The position numbers were made by a program, and so were the translations under genes. Of a DNA stretch of 64,000 nucleotides, positions 21,557 to 34,090 are shown piece by piece. Each line of letters opens with the position of its first letter. The stretch's first letter is position 1. Source of the DNA: Rosa chinensis (taxonomy: Eukaryota > Streptophyta > Magnoliopsida > Rosales > Rosaceae); the NCBI RefSeq assembly GCF_002994745.2, contig NC_037092.1, forward strand, positions 23,709,001 through 23,773,000, read 5' to 3'. Under the pieces are notes generated by a model. The model worked only from the letters and a program-made list of their open reading frames with translations. It was not told the DNA's origin and made no database searches.

Positions 21557-21749
21557 GAGAAGTTGACATATAATTCTAAAAAATTGATTCTTTCAAAAAC
21601 AATTTATTTTCTCTTATATTTCTAATATATCTCCGATATTTTCGATATTTTTTTTTTTCAAAGGCCTGAATGCCTGATAATATGTGGATACAAATATTTT
21701 AATCAGGACCCTAGTGTTTCTGTAGTCACCGGTTCAGACTGAGTTGCCG

Positions 21750-22162
21750 CCAGAAGCAGTGTTGTTTGACCGGGGAGACTGCAGTTGACTTTTTCAATAA
21801 ACCAACCACACAAGAGTAAATGCCATTCTCACCGGCAACCGTTCGCTCATTCCCTCTCTTTCTTGTCCTATAATATTATTCTTATTGCAAACCATTTCGT
21901 GTCCTCCTCTTTCTTCCTTTCTGTGTTACTGAACCAAAGAAAATGTTTCTTCTGTGTGTCATTTTATGGTGAACCATATAATAATCCTTAAACCCCTAAG
22001 CCTTCTGCCCTCTAATCACGCTCTCTCTGTCTTTTTCTCTCCATACACCAAGTAACCAACCACTCCCTTCTTTTGCTTCTTCTCTAATCACTGCCAAATC
22101 ATTGTCCATTTGTTCTATGCATGCAAAAGTTGATTGGGTCTTGAGTTGATTGTACAGCGAAG
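21750..22162 (+). promoter_or_regulatory. Upstream region and pyrimidine-rich 5' UTR of the receptor kinase
   Basis: The 400 bp before the start codon are rich in CT runs (CTCTCTCTGTC near 22021-22032; TCTCTTTCTTG near 21857-21867), common in plant promoters and 5' UTRs. An AT-rich TATAATATTATT lies near 21870-21881. No certain TATA box or start site can be assigned from sequence alone. Confidence 0.35.
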
Positions 22163-24099
22163 ATGGGGTTCGTGATTTCGAACTCTAGGATTGGTTTGGT
22201 CTTTGCTTTTGGGTTTCTGATGCTGATTTGCTTCACTGGGTTTGGGTCTCATGCCCAACTCATTCCTTTACAAGAAGGTAAGTACCATAATGTCATCCTT
22301 CTCGCTTCAAAATCATAACCTTTTTCTGGGTTTGTGAAGATTTTTGGGTTATATTCAACATTTTTTGTGTTGTGCGCATATTGCGTTGCTTTACCAGTTT
22401 GATGTTGTAACTGCTCTGTTCAGTAACTGAAATTGGGTACCCTGTTTTCTCTACCTTATCTATCTCTGTGTGTCTGCTCTGTTTTGTTTTCTGTGTATCC
22501 ACACTGTTTGTTTCTAAAAATTTGGACCTTTTTCTCTTCTGGGTTCCATCAAAACCTCATTCAACATCTCCAAACTGGCTCCTTTTGCTAATTCCCTCTG
22601 CTCTTTCACTCATTCAAAAACACTACTACCGGACTACCTGAGCACATTAGAAGCTGTCTAGCAGAACTATTAAAAAATTTAGAACAGATAAATTGACATT
22701 GATGAGAATTTCCGACATAGATTAATAGTTTTTCAAGATCTCCAAACATGGTAAATTTTCAGTTGTGATTTTTACCCCACATAGAATTCTTGATCTTATC
22801 GATGAAGATGAATGTCATATGGGTCCAGAACCTCAGTTCCAGTTAATTGAGCAGTGTCAAATGTCCCATTTTTTTTTTTTTAATAAATAATTTTTGTGAA
22901 AGACAAAAGCGCTTTGTTTGGGTAGTGTTGTCGTTTTCTTCTGTCCTCTGTACCGTTTCGAATTATTAAATACGATGGGCATGACCGGCGGAAGATACTA
23001 TTGGTACTTTTCCGGTTGGGGCTCTGTGAATCTGAGATACCTTTTCTCTGAGAATTGCCCCCTTCCAAATTTAGTAATGGAGAAACAAAAACAGTAACCA
23101 GCTAACCAGCTCATGAGGGCATAGTTGTCTATTTATGCCAGTACAAGTTGCAGAATGGCACAATGAGCAGTAAAGAGTCTATCTTGTTTTTTTTTTCGAT
23201 AGGGAAAGGGTCTATCTTGTTGCTTTGTTTGGTACATGTCATGAATGCCAAAACAACCAAATTTAATATCTTTGGACATTTTTTTTTTAGGGTTATTATC
23301 ACAAATGGTACCTGAACTTATTCTCTATTTTATCGATGGTACCTGAACTTCAATTTTGATCACAACCAGTACCTGAACTTTTCGAATTCCTTTTAAATGG
23401 TACCTAAGGCCACCTTCGGTCACTATTCCGGCTAAAAAAGCCAAATCTAAGAAAACAAAAAACAAAAAAACATGTTCAAGGCAAGTCTATTACAAAAAAA
23501 TCACCACTATATATGATTGCAACCCTCGAAATCATCAAAAATCATCACTATGATGGTCTCCCATGCCGTTTTTAGTCGGAATAGTGACCAGAGGTGGCTC
23601 TAGGTACCATTTAAAATGAAATCAAAAAGTTCGGGTACTGGTTGTGATCAATATTAAAGTTCAGGTACCATCGATAAGATTGATGTATAGTTCAGGTATC
23701 ATTTGTGATAATAACCCTTTTTTTTAAATAATTAGTATTATTAATTTTCTTTAGGTTTAATAATAAGTATTACATGGGAGAGATTTGGTAGCAAATATAG
23801 GATAATGTTGCTTCTCTATCCAGATTGATTTTGATAAAGAATCTAACTTTAGAATTAGTGAATGATTATTGATTGATTAGCATTAATTTTCTTAGACAGC
23901 GTGTGCTAATTAGAAAACAAAGGGTTGGGTTGATGATGAATTATGAATAGGTGTGGAGGATTTTGAATTAGTTTTGGGTTGACTGGTAAATATATTAAAT
24001 GCGTTTACAACTTTACATGGCTTGTTTTTCTTTGGTATAAATCTTTAAATGCCTAGTTTTGACTCTATCTCCTGGCTTCTAAGATCTGACCTACAGAAA

Positions 24100-24140
<41 letters not shown>

Positions 24141-27100
24141 CTGATTTTGATTGTTTGATTGAATCTGACAGTTCAGTAGGTGCAGCCGTGCAGGTTTCAA
24201 TTTTGAGTCCTTGACCATTGCCCAAGTCTTTAAAATCTGCTTAATGTCTTTAATATTTTTTTTTTTTTTGAAATGAGGGCTTGATGTAGCTACACTCCAA
24301 CCTTGATTAATGTTTTTAATATTTAACACTGTACAGATCTGTTTCTTTAAGGTAGAATTTGGGTTTAAAAATTGAAAAAAAAAAAAAAGGGCTCAACTTG
24401 GCAAATTTAGACCAAAAGGAAAAAACTTGGTGTGATGAACAGTTTAGTATATCTCTACTGAACCAGTTACTTCATATTACTAATTGATTGGCACATTACA
24501 GTGAAAACTCTTGAAACGATATCCCAGAAACTCCAGAATTCTTTTTGGAACAACATCAGCCAAATTTCTTGCCAAGATGGTGGATCAAGCTTTAATAAGA
24601 ATATCACGGCCAATTTTCTAAGCAATGTCACTTGTGACTGTTCCTTCGCAAACAACACTTGCCATGTCACAAACATGTACGATATCATTACTTTGAAGTT
24701 TGATTCCTTTGAATTACACTGCTGAAACGTATCAGACTAATCAAATTTGGTTTATTCTTTTTTCATTCTTTTCCATTTACTGATTTAATTTGAATGTTCG
24801 TGTGACAGAGTGATGAAGGGTCTAAATTTAACTGGTATTCTACCTGAGGAATTTGGAAATCTTACTCATCTACAAGAACTGTAAGTGATTCTTTGATAGT
24901 TATCTTGATGGACCATGTAAACTTTAGTTTTTCTTCAAATATCCCCTCATTTATTCGATGCAAATTACTCACTTGGATAAAGATAAACACATAAGGATTC
25001 TTTCCCTTATTTTAAACTACTTTCCAAGCACACTCTCCTTCAACAATGGCACCTCTTTTTTACTAATGACTATCCAACAATGACAAAGACCAAGCCTTTT
25101 TTTTTTTTTTTTTTAAACAGTGATCTCACTCGTAACTACATCAATGGATCAATTCCTGCAAACATTTCTCGTGCCCCTCTTCAGGTTCTGTAAGTGATTA
25201 CTCTTTTTTTTTAATTTATAACTGACCTTTATGAGGCAATAATATGTAGGCTGTTAGCATGTAACTATTGGTATGCTGCAGGTCTCTTTTAGGAAATCGA
25301 CTAAGTGGTTCTATTCCAAAGGAAATTGGTGACATTGCTACTCTTACTCAGCTGTAAGTATTGCAAGGATTTTATTGACTTATTTCCCTAATTAACAAAA
25401 GAAGCTCAGGAATATGTAACCTTAACAAAACTGCATTTTTCAGTGTGTTGGAAGATAATCAACTTGAAGGGCCTCTTCCTCAAAACCTTGGGAGTTTGAG
25501 TTCCTTGGAGCGACTGTAAGATTGCTCTTCTCATTCTATTTGACATGCAAACTTTTCACACGTCTCTGCAACAAAAGCAGGAACATTTTGTTTATCATTC
25601 AAATATTTACAAAGCTACTTTTTCCATTGAACATGATATGGTACATATAACAAAGTTTTCTAAGAGGAACTGTATATGTATATGAAGAATTCAGTACTAC
25701 ATTGCATATATATGGAGAATGATACCATGTTCCTTTTATCTGATCATAAACTTATTCATGATTAACATCAGCACCCTGTTTTGGATTTGGTACCTTATAC
25801 GTTTTTTCTACCATGCTTAATGGTAATGCCTAACTGACTCTTTCTTTTATTACAGCCTTCTTTCTGCGAACAACTTTACAGGAATAATTCCAGAATCATT
25901 TGGAAATCTAAAGAATTTAACCGATTTGTACGTGATACTTTTAGTCAATAATTGCATATATTGGATTTTGAAATATAGAATTCTCATCTTCTTTTTCTGC
26001 TGCAGTAGGATAGATGGGAGCCGAATCTCAGGGAAAATACCTACTTTTATTGGAAACTGGACCAAACTTGACAGACTGTCAGTTTCTCATCATTATGTTC
26101 ATCTTCCTTCTTTATACTCCTTATGAATCAAGTTTTTAAGTGTTGATTATTATATATCATTGTCCTCTGAACAAGTAAATTTGAGCAGGGATATGCAAGG
26201 CACGTCCATGGAAGGCCCCATTCCTTCCACCATATCTTTGCTGACAAACTTAACTGAATTGTGAGAAGAACACCCTCCTCTATCTTGTAATTACATATTT
26301 AGGGTAGTTATCTGGTTAGTGATTAATAATGGAAAATCTAAAATAACAAAACATGAATATTTCTGTGTTTCTTTGTCTCAGGAGGATATCCGATTTGAAT
26401 GGATCAAGTATGCCTTTTCCTAATTTGGAGGATTTGAAAATTTTGGAAAGAGTGTGAGTACGATATCACAGAAGTCTACTGAAACTATATGCTATGTCAT
26501 TCTCACAATTTTGCTAACCTGCTGGATATTTGGTTTCTTCTACTTGGCTTAGGATTCTGAGAAATTGCTCGATTACCGATTCTATCCCTGGCTACATTGG
26601 AGAGCTGACAAAATTAAAGGAATTGTAAGTGCTTAGAATCAGCATATATTGGTGAAATGCTTAAACTTATTAGTCCATGAAGTCAACAAGAATCCGAGTT
26701 TTCGTGCTTGCTTATAAACTTATAAATGAAGGTTATTTCTTATAAGCTCCCTCAAAATTAGTACTTGACAAATAGATATTCCTGGAGAGTTGAGTGGTGA
26801 TTTGGCAAGAGCTATCTCAATTCAGGAAAATAATTAAAATAAAAATAAAAAGGTTCTCAGGAGAAGAAAGAAACCACTGATCCTGCTTTCAACAATTTGG
26901 ATAATTTTATGAATCAATTTTTTTTTCCTGTAAATCTTGTTCATGGATAACCATTCCAGAATCCAGACCTGAACTACTGTAAATCTTGTTCATGGATAAC
27001 CATTACAAATCAATTTGATGCCTAATTTTCAATTTGGTTTGGTTCAGTTTTGGTCTTACCAAACCAAAACTGTTTTTTTTTCTTTTTTCTTTTCTTTGAA

Positions 27101-30100
27101 ATGCTATCAATCATCAATTGAAATTTGTTGCTTTATACACAGGAGTAGCTCAATAGTGAACTCATATTTGTAATTTATCAAGACAGAGCTCATATGTGAT
27201 TTTTCTTCTTATAGGGACCTGAGCTTTAACAAGTTGACAGGTGAAGTTCCAACGACCCTTGAGAATCTTGTTGCTCTTGATTACATGTAAGTCTATTCAA
27301 TAAATAAAGGGAGCATGAGTTTATTTGTGTAAAAGCATTGTTGTTTATATATATTTCTCAATTAGCTGCATTGCATGTTTGATTGACTTTAAGTTTTATG
27401 GGTGCAGGTTTTTGACCAACAATTTACTGACTGGAGAAGTACCAAGCTGGATATTGAGCAACAAAAATAACTTGTTAGTCTTCTTCTCTAGTACTAATCT
27501 ATGTATTTTTTTTCTTACCGGTGTTTGCTGGACTCAAATAATGTACCTTTCATATAATTCTTCTATACACCTTTAATGTCGAGATGAAATGTTTTTTTTA
27601 TATTTTTTATATTTTATCTTGAATTTAAAGTTGCTAACATTGTCATGAACAATCTGTTCCAGTGATTTGTCTTACAACAATTTTAGCGGATCACTTACAA
27701 TTAGTTGTCAACAGTTACCAGTGTAAGCTCATTAATATCTATAGCTTCTTCTAATTTTTTAGCTCTTTCAGTACGTATTATATGCTACTCATAGTTTAGA
27801 TTATCTACTAACTTCCTTCACTATCAAACAGGAATTTAATTTCTAGCTTTTCATCTTCACAAAGCTCGTAAGTTCTTTGCTCACTATGTTTCTTTCTCAT
27901 CGAAATTCACATGAAAATGTAAGATTGACCTTATTTCTTTCAACAAATAGGTGGTGCTTGCAGAAGGACCTCCCTTGTTCCACAAAAGCCAAACGTGAGA
28001 CTGTGTAGATTCATAAAAGAGTTTACTTTCATGATTTTGGAAGTTGGAACAGCTTAAGAATCCAATTTTAGTTGGTCCTGATGGGTGTCATGTCTAATAC
28101 AACTTCCATTACATTTTCAGACTATTCTTTGTTTATTAATTGTGGGGGGAGTCGGATGGAATTCAATGGTAATCAGTACGAAGAGGACTTGAGCACTGTG
28201 GGATCGTCAGACTTCATTTCCTCATCTGAGAAGTGGGGTTATAGCAGTACAGGTGTTTACATGGGGAATGATGATGCAGACTATACAGCAACAAACACAT
28301 TGCCTCTTAATGTTAATGGTCCAGAATTTTATCAAACTGCCCGCCTTTCCCCACTCTCACTCAAGTATTATGGCCTCTGCATGCTTAAGGGTAGTTACAA
28401 AGTGCAGCTCCACTTTGCTGAAATAATGTATTCAGATAATGACACATTCACTGGCCTCGGGAAGCGCATATTTGATGTGTCAATTCAAGTGAGTAGAACT
28501 GGAGTTTTTTTCCTTTCCGTTTATCACTTGTAGAACTTGGTTGTTTTCTTTACAAGATTTAGTATGGCTTTGATAGAGTTACTGTACAGGTTAATTTAGT
28601 AATTCAAATTATGTGCAGGGAAATTTGGTTTTAAAGGATTTCAATATTATGAAGGAAGCAGGAGGTGCTGGTAAAGACATCGTCAAAGAATTTAATGTCC
28701 TTGTTAATGGTAGCACTCTAGAAATCCACTTATACTGGAAAGGAAAAGGAACTACTGCAATACCTGATAGGGGTGTCTATGGACCTCTTATATCTGCAAT
28801 TACTGTGACACCAAGTAAGTTTCATTCACACTATAGACTGTTACTTTTCTTTCCATTCATGCATTATAAGAACTACTCTTTCCTTTGTAGATTTTAAGGT
28901 TGATATTGGTGGTGGGGGCCTATCTGCTGGAGCTATTGCTGGCATTGTAGTAGCATCATGTGTGTTGATTGTATTGATTTTGGCAGTCCTTCGATATATG
29001 GGTTACTTGGGGGGCAAAGACCTTGAAGATAAAGGTAATGATATTCTCTTCATACAAAAATGTTCCTTGTTGCACCAATTTCTACGTAGGAACTGCTTCC
29101 CAGCATGTTAACTTTCTCCCTTGAATGATTGACACTAAAAAGAACTGAAATTTCAAGGGAAGAAACTTCATGCTTTGATTGTGAACTATAGAAAAACGAC
29201 TCAAGTGTGAGTAACAGAGTTCTGTCGATTTCATTTACAAGACATCTCTTTGGACAAAATATAGGTCTCTGTTTATAGGCCACGCTTAAAATGTACATTA
29301 TCCAAACTTCCAAAACACATAGCCAACCTAGTAAATTACAAATCGGTAGAGTTGAGAATAAGAAGTTTCGAGCCTAGGACCCAAATTAAAGCTTTGATAC
29401 CATGGTTAATCAGAAGACCCAAACTGGTTGGAGATGAGTCTATGATGTGTCTTACACTAACAGTGTGTCTACTGAATTTGGGGTACATTTTGACCGCCAA
29501 AAAAAGACATGAATTCAGAGTGAAAATGTCTGGTCGGCAATGTCCTGAACACCACGACAGGCAACAAATTTTCATTTTCTTGTTTTCAGTCTGTTTCTTT
29601 AGTGTTTGATAAATAGCTAAAATCTTTCCTTTTGGCAGAACTGCGTGGGCTAGAACTACAAACAGGTTATTTCACCTTACGACAAATTAAAGCTGCCACT
29701 GGTAACTTTGATCCTTCAAATAAGATAGGTGAAGGAGGTTTTGGGCCTGTTTACAAGGTAAGGATTTGTATGAATGTCTTTCAATTTTAGCGGTAAGTGT
29801 AGACATATTCTGAAATAAGCTTGCTTGATCTTAGGGGGTACTACCAGATGGTGCTGTAATTGCTGTTAAGCAGCTCTCATCTAAATCAAAGCAAGGGAAC
29901 CGTGAATTTGTTAATGAGATAGGCATGATATCTGCTTTGCAACACCCAAATCTCGTGAAGCTTTTCGGTTGCTGTATCGAAGGAAACCAGTTATTGCTTA
30001 TATATGAATACATGGAAAACAATAGTCTTGCCCGTGCACTTTTTGGTAAAGCCTGCAACGTTATCTGCATAATGTTAAGTTTAGAAGTCTTGTATTTGAT

Positions 30101-31448
30101 GTTCTTGTCCCTGTAATTGTAGGTCGTGAGGAACAACGGCTACACTTGGACTGGAAAACAAGAAAGAAGATATGCATGGGGATAGCGAGAGGGTTGGCCT
30201 ATCTTCATGAAGAATCAAGGTTGAAAATTGTTCACAGGGATATAAAGGCAACTAATGTCCTGCTTGATAAGGATCTGAATGCCAAAATATCTGATTTTGG
30301 TTTAGCTAAGCTGGATGAAGAAGAGAACACACATATCAGCACTCGAATAGCTGGAACAATGTGAGCTCTCTCTCATATCCTTTTGCTTCCCTAAGATGTC
30401 TTAGTATGGCTTTGTGTCATTTATGTTTCCTGAGTTAGAATATATGGCTTCCCTAATGCATTGCCAAATACTTTAATACTTTCATTTACGGTTTTCTTAT
30501 AGTTCTCTTAGCCTTAATTTGTTAACGGTTAACTGCAATATTCTCACTTATTTGGAGTTATTTACCATTTCTACAGAGGCTATATGGCACCTGAATACGC
30601 AATGAGGGGATACTTGACTGACAAAGCAGATGTGTATAGTTTTGGTATTGTTGCCTTAGAAATAGTCAGTGGAAAGAGCAACACAAATTACAGACCAAAG
30701 GAGGAGTACGTGTATCTCCTTGACGGGGTAAGCTTCATATAATATATTCTGTAATCTTCAGAGGTTTTGTTTGTCCACTCTTCATGTAAGTAGTTTATTC
30801 CTGTTGTACTTGAAATAGGCAGAAATTGTGTGGAAATAAGTATTTTTCAAAATGGTTTTCAGGGTTCAAACACTCTCGAACAACCTGTCTCCTACAAATA
30901 AAATATTTGTAGTTCTTCAATTTTCATGTTTTACATCCACACACTGTTGTGTTAAATTAAGTATGCTCTTTTAATTTTAACTTGGATATATTCAAAAGTT
31001 GATAGATGTTTTTGTTTTATAGGCCTATGTCCTACAAGAGCAAGGAAATATGTTAGAACTTGTGGATCCAGATCTTGGTTCAAACTACTCCAAAGAAGAG
31101 GCGATGACAATGCTTAACTTGGCGCTTTTATGCACCAATCCATCTCCCACTCTCAGACCACCCATGTCATCTGTCGTAAGCATGCTTGAAGGTAAAAGTC
31201 CGATTCAGGCACCATTAATCAAGCGCGACACGATGGAGCAGGATGCGAGGTTCAAAGCCTTTGAGAGACTATCACAAGACAGCCAAACACCTGTTTCAAC
31301 TTTCTCGCAAGATAGTCATGTAAGAGGAACATCAATGGAAGGTCCATGGATTGATTCTTCCGTTTCTCTCGCTAGTAAAAATGAGTCCCATGAACATTCT
31401 TCAACAAGCATGCAACTCAAGGATCTGTATGATGTAAACTTACAGTGA
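22163..31448 (+). CDS. LRR-malectin receptor-like kinase (LRR-VIII-2 type), 24 exons
   Basis: Plasma-membrane receptor kinase resembling the Arabidopsis At1g53430/At1g07650 group; the ligand is unknown. Exons inferred from GT-AG borders: 22163-22277, 24502-24676, 24809-24880, 25121-25189, 25282-25353, 25444-25515, 25856-25927, 26006-26077, 26189-26260, 26382-26453, 26553-26624, 27215-27286, 27408-27473, 27663-27722, 27832-27867, 27951-27994, 28121-28488, 28619-28814, 28891-29034, 29639-29757, 29835-30045, 30123-30360, 30577-30727, 31023-31448. They sum to 3066 nt (1021 aa), close to the usual 1000-1030. There is a signal peptide (residues 1-32), LRRs in 69-72-nt exons (about 97-390), malectin (about 405-590), a TM helix (about 600-625), and a kinase with [22 protein letters not shown] and DFGLAK, so an active RD kinase is expected. 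The usual Trp before AYVLQEQGN is Gly. Confidence 0.9.
23289..23718. mobile_element. Foldback MITE in intron 1 of the receptor kinase
   Basis: The ends AGGGTTATTATCACAAATG and, inverted, AGGGTTATTATCACAAATGA begin arms of roughly 130 bp that carry GGTACCTGAACTT blocks. The flanks are T runs, so the target duplication cannot be read. Long arms suggest a Mutator-type MITE. No coding capacity. Confidence 0.8.
24102..24138. repeat. (TA)n microsatellite in intron 1
   Basis: About 18 TA units. Confidence 0.95.
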
Positions 31449-31653
31449 AGACATGTTTAGTAAAGGTGAAGGATTTGAAACTCTTTCTCAATTGGATTTG
31501 GTCCAAATTATTTTGTAAAGGGGTAGTTACACTAGGAGAAACGGTATTATTAAAGATTTGTTGCATGACTGCATCTGGAATTGGTAGGTTCTACCAATTA
31601 GTAATGGATTGATAAACTTCATGTTTGGAAAATTGTTATGTCCTTAAATGTTG

Positions 31654-31659
31654 AATAAA
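31654..31659 (+). terminator. Probable poly(A) signal of the receptor kinase
   Basis: AATAAA 206 bp after the stop codon, in an AT-rich 3' flank. Confidence 0.4.
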
Positions 31660-31660
31660 A

Positions 31661-31861
31661 TGTTAGTATAGGACTAGGTTTTTCAAGCCCGATAAGATTA
31701 GATTGGATTTAGATTCCTTGTCCGATAAGGATATACTTTCCTTTGTGGATTAGGATTTACTTTCTTTATTACTAACACACATTATACCTCTATATAAAAC
31801 CCCCCAGGGTCGTAATTGGGTGCATAAAATTGTCTGCTAACTATTCGATTCACTCATAAGA
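31661..31861 (+). promoter_or_regulatory. Putative promoter of the TFIIA-like ORF; LTR-like look
   Basis: TATATAAAA at 31791-31799 lies about 65 bp before the ATG and is a good TATA box. The stretch starts TGTTAGTATAGGACTAGG and ends TCACTCA. It contains repeated TCCGATAAG/GGATTAGGAT blocks, as in a Copia LTR, but no second LTR or target duplication was seen. Confidence 0.4.
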
Positions 31862-32497
31862 ATGACGAGCGGTGTCGTCTACCTGAATGTTGTTCAGGAT
31901 GTGATCAACAAGGTCAGACCAGAGTTCATTGATGGCCCCGGAGAAAAATTACTCGTGCAGCTTCAAGCAACTTGGGAGGCCAAGATGATGCAGGCCGGTG
32001 TTGTTGGTACGCCTGCTGTGGATCTCAATGTACCAGCGTTCCCTCAATTCCCGTTACACGTTCCGGTTCAACTACAACCGCCTCTACCGGCAACTGGAGA
32101 AAACTTGTATGACACTATTCCTACGGGAGCACCATTCATGCAACCTCCTTATCCTCGGATGACCTCTCAAACATATCAGACCGCTGGTGACGGGTTTATA
32201 ACCCAGCAAGTTGGAGCCGGAGAGGTCTTTAAGATCGAGGATAGTGGAGGGAGCAGTAGTACTTCTGCGAAGGTAGAGGGGAATGATGAGCCCCCACTGA
32301 ATGAAGATGACGACGACGATTTGGATGATGTGGAGGAGGGAGAGGAGGAGCTGAACACACAGAATTTGGTGTTGGCTCAGTTTGAGAAGGTGAAACGCAC
32401 AAAGAGCAAGTGGAAGTGCACCCTCAAGGATGGCATTATGCACATGAACAATAAGGATATCCTCTTCAATAAGGCCGCAGGAGATTTTGACTTCTGA
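31862..32497 (+). CDS. TFIIA-L: TFIIA large subunit (alpha/beta)-like protein, intronless
   Basis: 211 aa. TFIIA stabilises TBP on the TATA box during pol II initiation. Residues 1-50 (VVYLNVVQDVINKVRPEF then a WEAKMMQAG motif) match the N-terminal helical domain. An acidic stretch (about 145-160, EDDDDDLDD) precedes the C-terminal beta-barrel domain (NTQNLVLAQFEKVKRTKSKW, then KDGIMHMNNKDILFNKA and a final GDFDF). Usual plant subunits are about 375-400 aa, so the variable middle is shortened by roughly half. Both essential domains are present and there are no introns, which suggests a retrocopy that kept an open frame. It could be functional or a young pseudogene. No poly(A) or target duplication was identified. 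Confidence 0.8.
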   Translation: MTSGVVYLNVVQDVINKVRPEFIDGPGEKLLVQLQATWEAKMMQAGVVGTPAVDLNVPAFPQFPLHVPVQLQPPLPATGENLYDTIPTGAPFMQPPYPRMTSQTYQTAGDGFITQQVGAGEVFKIEDSGGSSSTSAKVEGNDEPPLNEDDDDDLDDVEEGEEELNTQNLVLAQFEKVKRTKSKWKCTLKDGIMHMNNKDILFNKAAGDFDF

Positions 32498-33390
32498 TTT
32501 CTTATGATTTTATTGTTGCCTTAGCAGAGCTTATCCGCTGTTTACCATATGTTCTCTCATTTGGGGTTTTCATACTTTTCCTTCTGAATATATACTAAGA
32601 ACAAGCTTGAGGCTAGGGCATGAAAAAACTAGATGCTTCTAGCTAGCTGTTTTGAAGATTCGATTGCTGGTTTTATATTATTGACCTAAAGAGAAGTAAC
32701 ATTTCATTTCAACGACAACTAGCAGTACAACATTGTCTCCGCATCTGGTGCAATCTTACGATTATGCAGTAGCACGTTAGCGTGATTTCGATATAGCTTT
32801 TGCAGAGCTGGCAATAAGATGGTTTTGGTGAAGTAGTAACCACACATATATAGTTTTTAGTTGACTTGATGCATCAGTTAAGCGACCAGCTGCAATCTAA
32901 TTAATATCCGTTGGACGTGCAAGAAGCCAAGAAGTAATTTAATTCCTTGTGTCTAAAACAAGCCATACGTATAAGAAAGCTGTCAAGTCAGGTGGATCAA
33001 AGTGCAAGGAAGCATATATCAAATACGTGGCGAGCTAGGACTTGCCGAGTGGCAAGTGATGGGTTCCACCATGAGTTTGATCACTTTGATGCGTGTAAAC
33101 TTGGGGTTGGGGGGCAACCTGGGCAGTGGGCACCTTCGATTCAATTTTTCAGACCACATATTCCCGACACACACATGATTCATATTTTTGTTTTTTTTGT
33201 TTTATTTGTCATAATTTTTATTTTGGTTTTTGTGCCTCATTCATTCTTAAAGGTTTTTATTAAGTTACCGGAACATACTTGGGTTTTAATTAAGTCCCTG
33301 CCATCATTTCAAAATTGTGAATGCTCAAAAACACCCAAAGCGTGCAGAGACTATGTTTCATCGGAACATACTTAGGTTCAAATCGGTTTG
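32498..33390. other. Intergenic DNA
   Basis: No gene is recognised. The ORF at 32947-33375 has no familiar motif and a hydrophobic low-complexity stretch. A short direct repeat, CGGAACATACTT, occurs at about 33270 and 33361. Confidence 0.4.
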
Positions 33391-34090
33391 TGTTGGAAAA
33401 TTTAGTTGACGGATGCTACTTCTGTTACTGGATTTTACCTCCAACAAGATCTCAAAAATACAATATATTTATAATAAATAATAATCATAATGTTATTTTC
33501 ATAATAGATTAAAATAATATGAATTATAGGACTTATCTCTTAAATTTGTAGACTTCCAAAGGACAAATCATTCGAAAAGAGTTTAAGGTTAAAGCATGTA
33601 AACATTATCCTTAAGAGCAGATTTTGCCCATCGGAGACAATGTCTCGATGTAGCAAGTCGGTGGCGCCCTACCCTACAAGGTACAACAACTGTTAATCCT
33701 TGTAAGCGTATACTCGCAAACTTGGAACCTAAAAATTCTTGATTTTTTTTCCTTTGGCGTTATGGAAGAGCAAGAACAAAGCACACTCTAAAATATGTAT
33801 GAACTCATTAGAGAAATGGCTAGAAGAGAACTATAGAAGATAATGAATTTCATTGTGTGTGTAAGAGCAAGAAGTGACAGATATATATAGTAGATGAAAA
33901 GGCTTAGAGATATGATGCAAATTTAATAAGATAATTATTGGAATATTGTAACTCCCGTAACCTTAATATGCTCTAATATTATAACCATAATGAATTAGTA
34001 ACGTTTTAGAATAAATGTATAGTAAATAATTTTTCAATGAATTGGGAGTTACACAAAGTATTTTGAAATACACAATCAAAATTTCCAACA
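33391..34090 (-). repeat. LTR of a Copia-like element, 700 bp
   Basis: On the minus strand it starts TGTTGGAAATTTTGATTG at 34090 and ends AAATTTTCCAACA at 33391, with short inverted ends TGTTGGAAA/TTTCCAACA. A polypurine tract GATATCTGGGGGAC-like sequence (34091-34104, minus strand) abuts the LTR start, making this a 3' LTR. No second LTR was found to the right. Confidence 0.7.

Larger units (their letters stand above)
20181..21640 (+). mobile_element. Decayed DNA transposon, right copy of an inverted pair
   Basis: Begins GGATTGAAATATCTGC, mirroring the right end of the left copy about 35 bp away. The same blocks follow in inverted order: GATATATCGG-type repeats, the 32-bp minisatellite, and the coding relic. 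The right end, near 21610-21650, is degraded (CCGATATTTTCGATATT). Confidence 0.55.

Noticed and set aside
29050..29609. Minus- and plus-strand ORFs inside the receptor-kinase gene
   Set aside because: They lie in the intron between exons 19 and 20 and show no coding features.
32947..33375. 142-codon ORF near the Copia-type LTR
   Set aside because: No recognisable domain; hydrophobic stretch from T-rich DNA; no support from neighbours.
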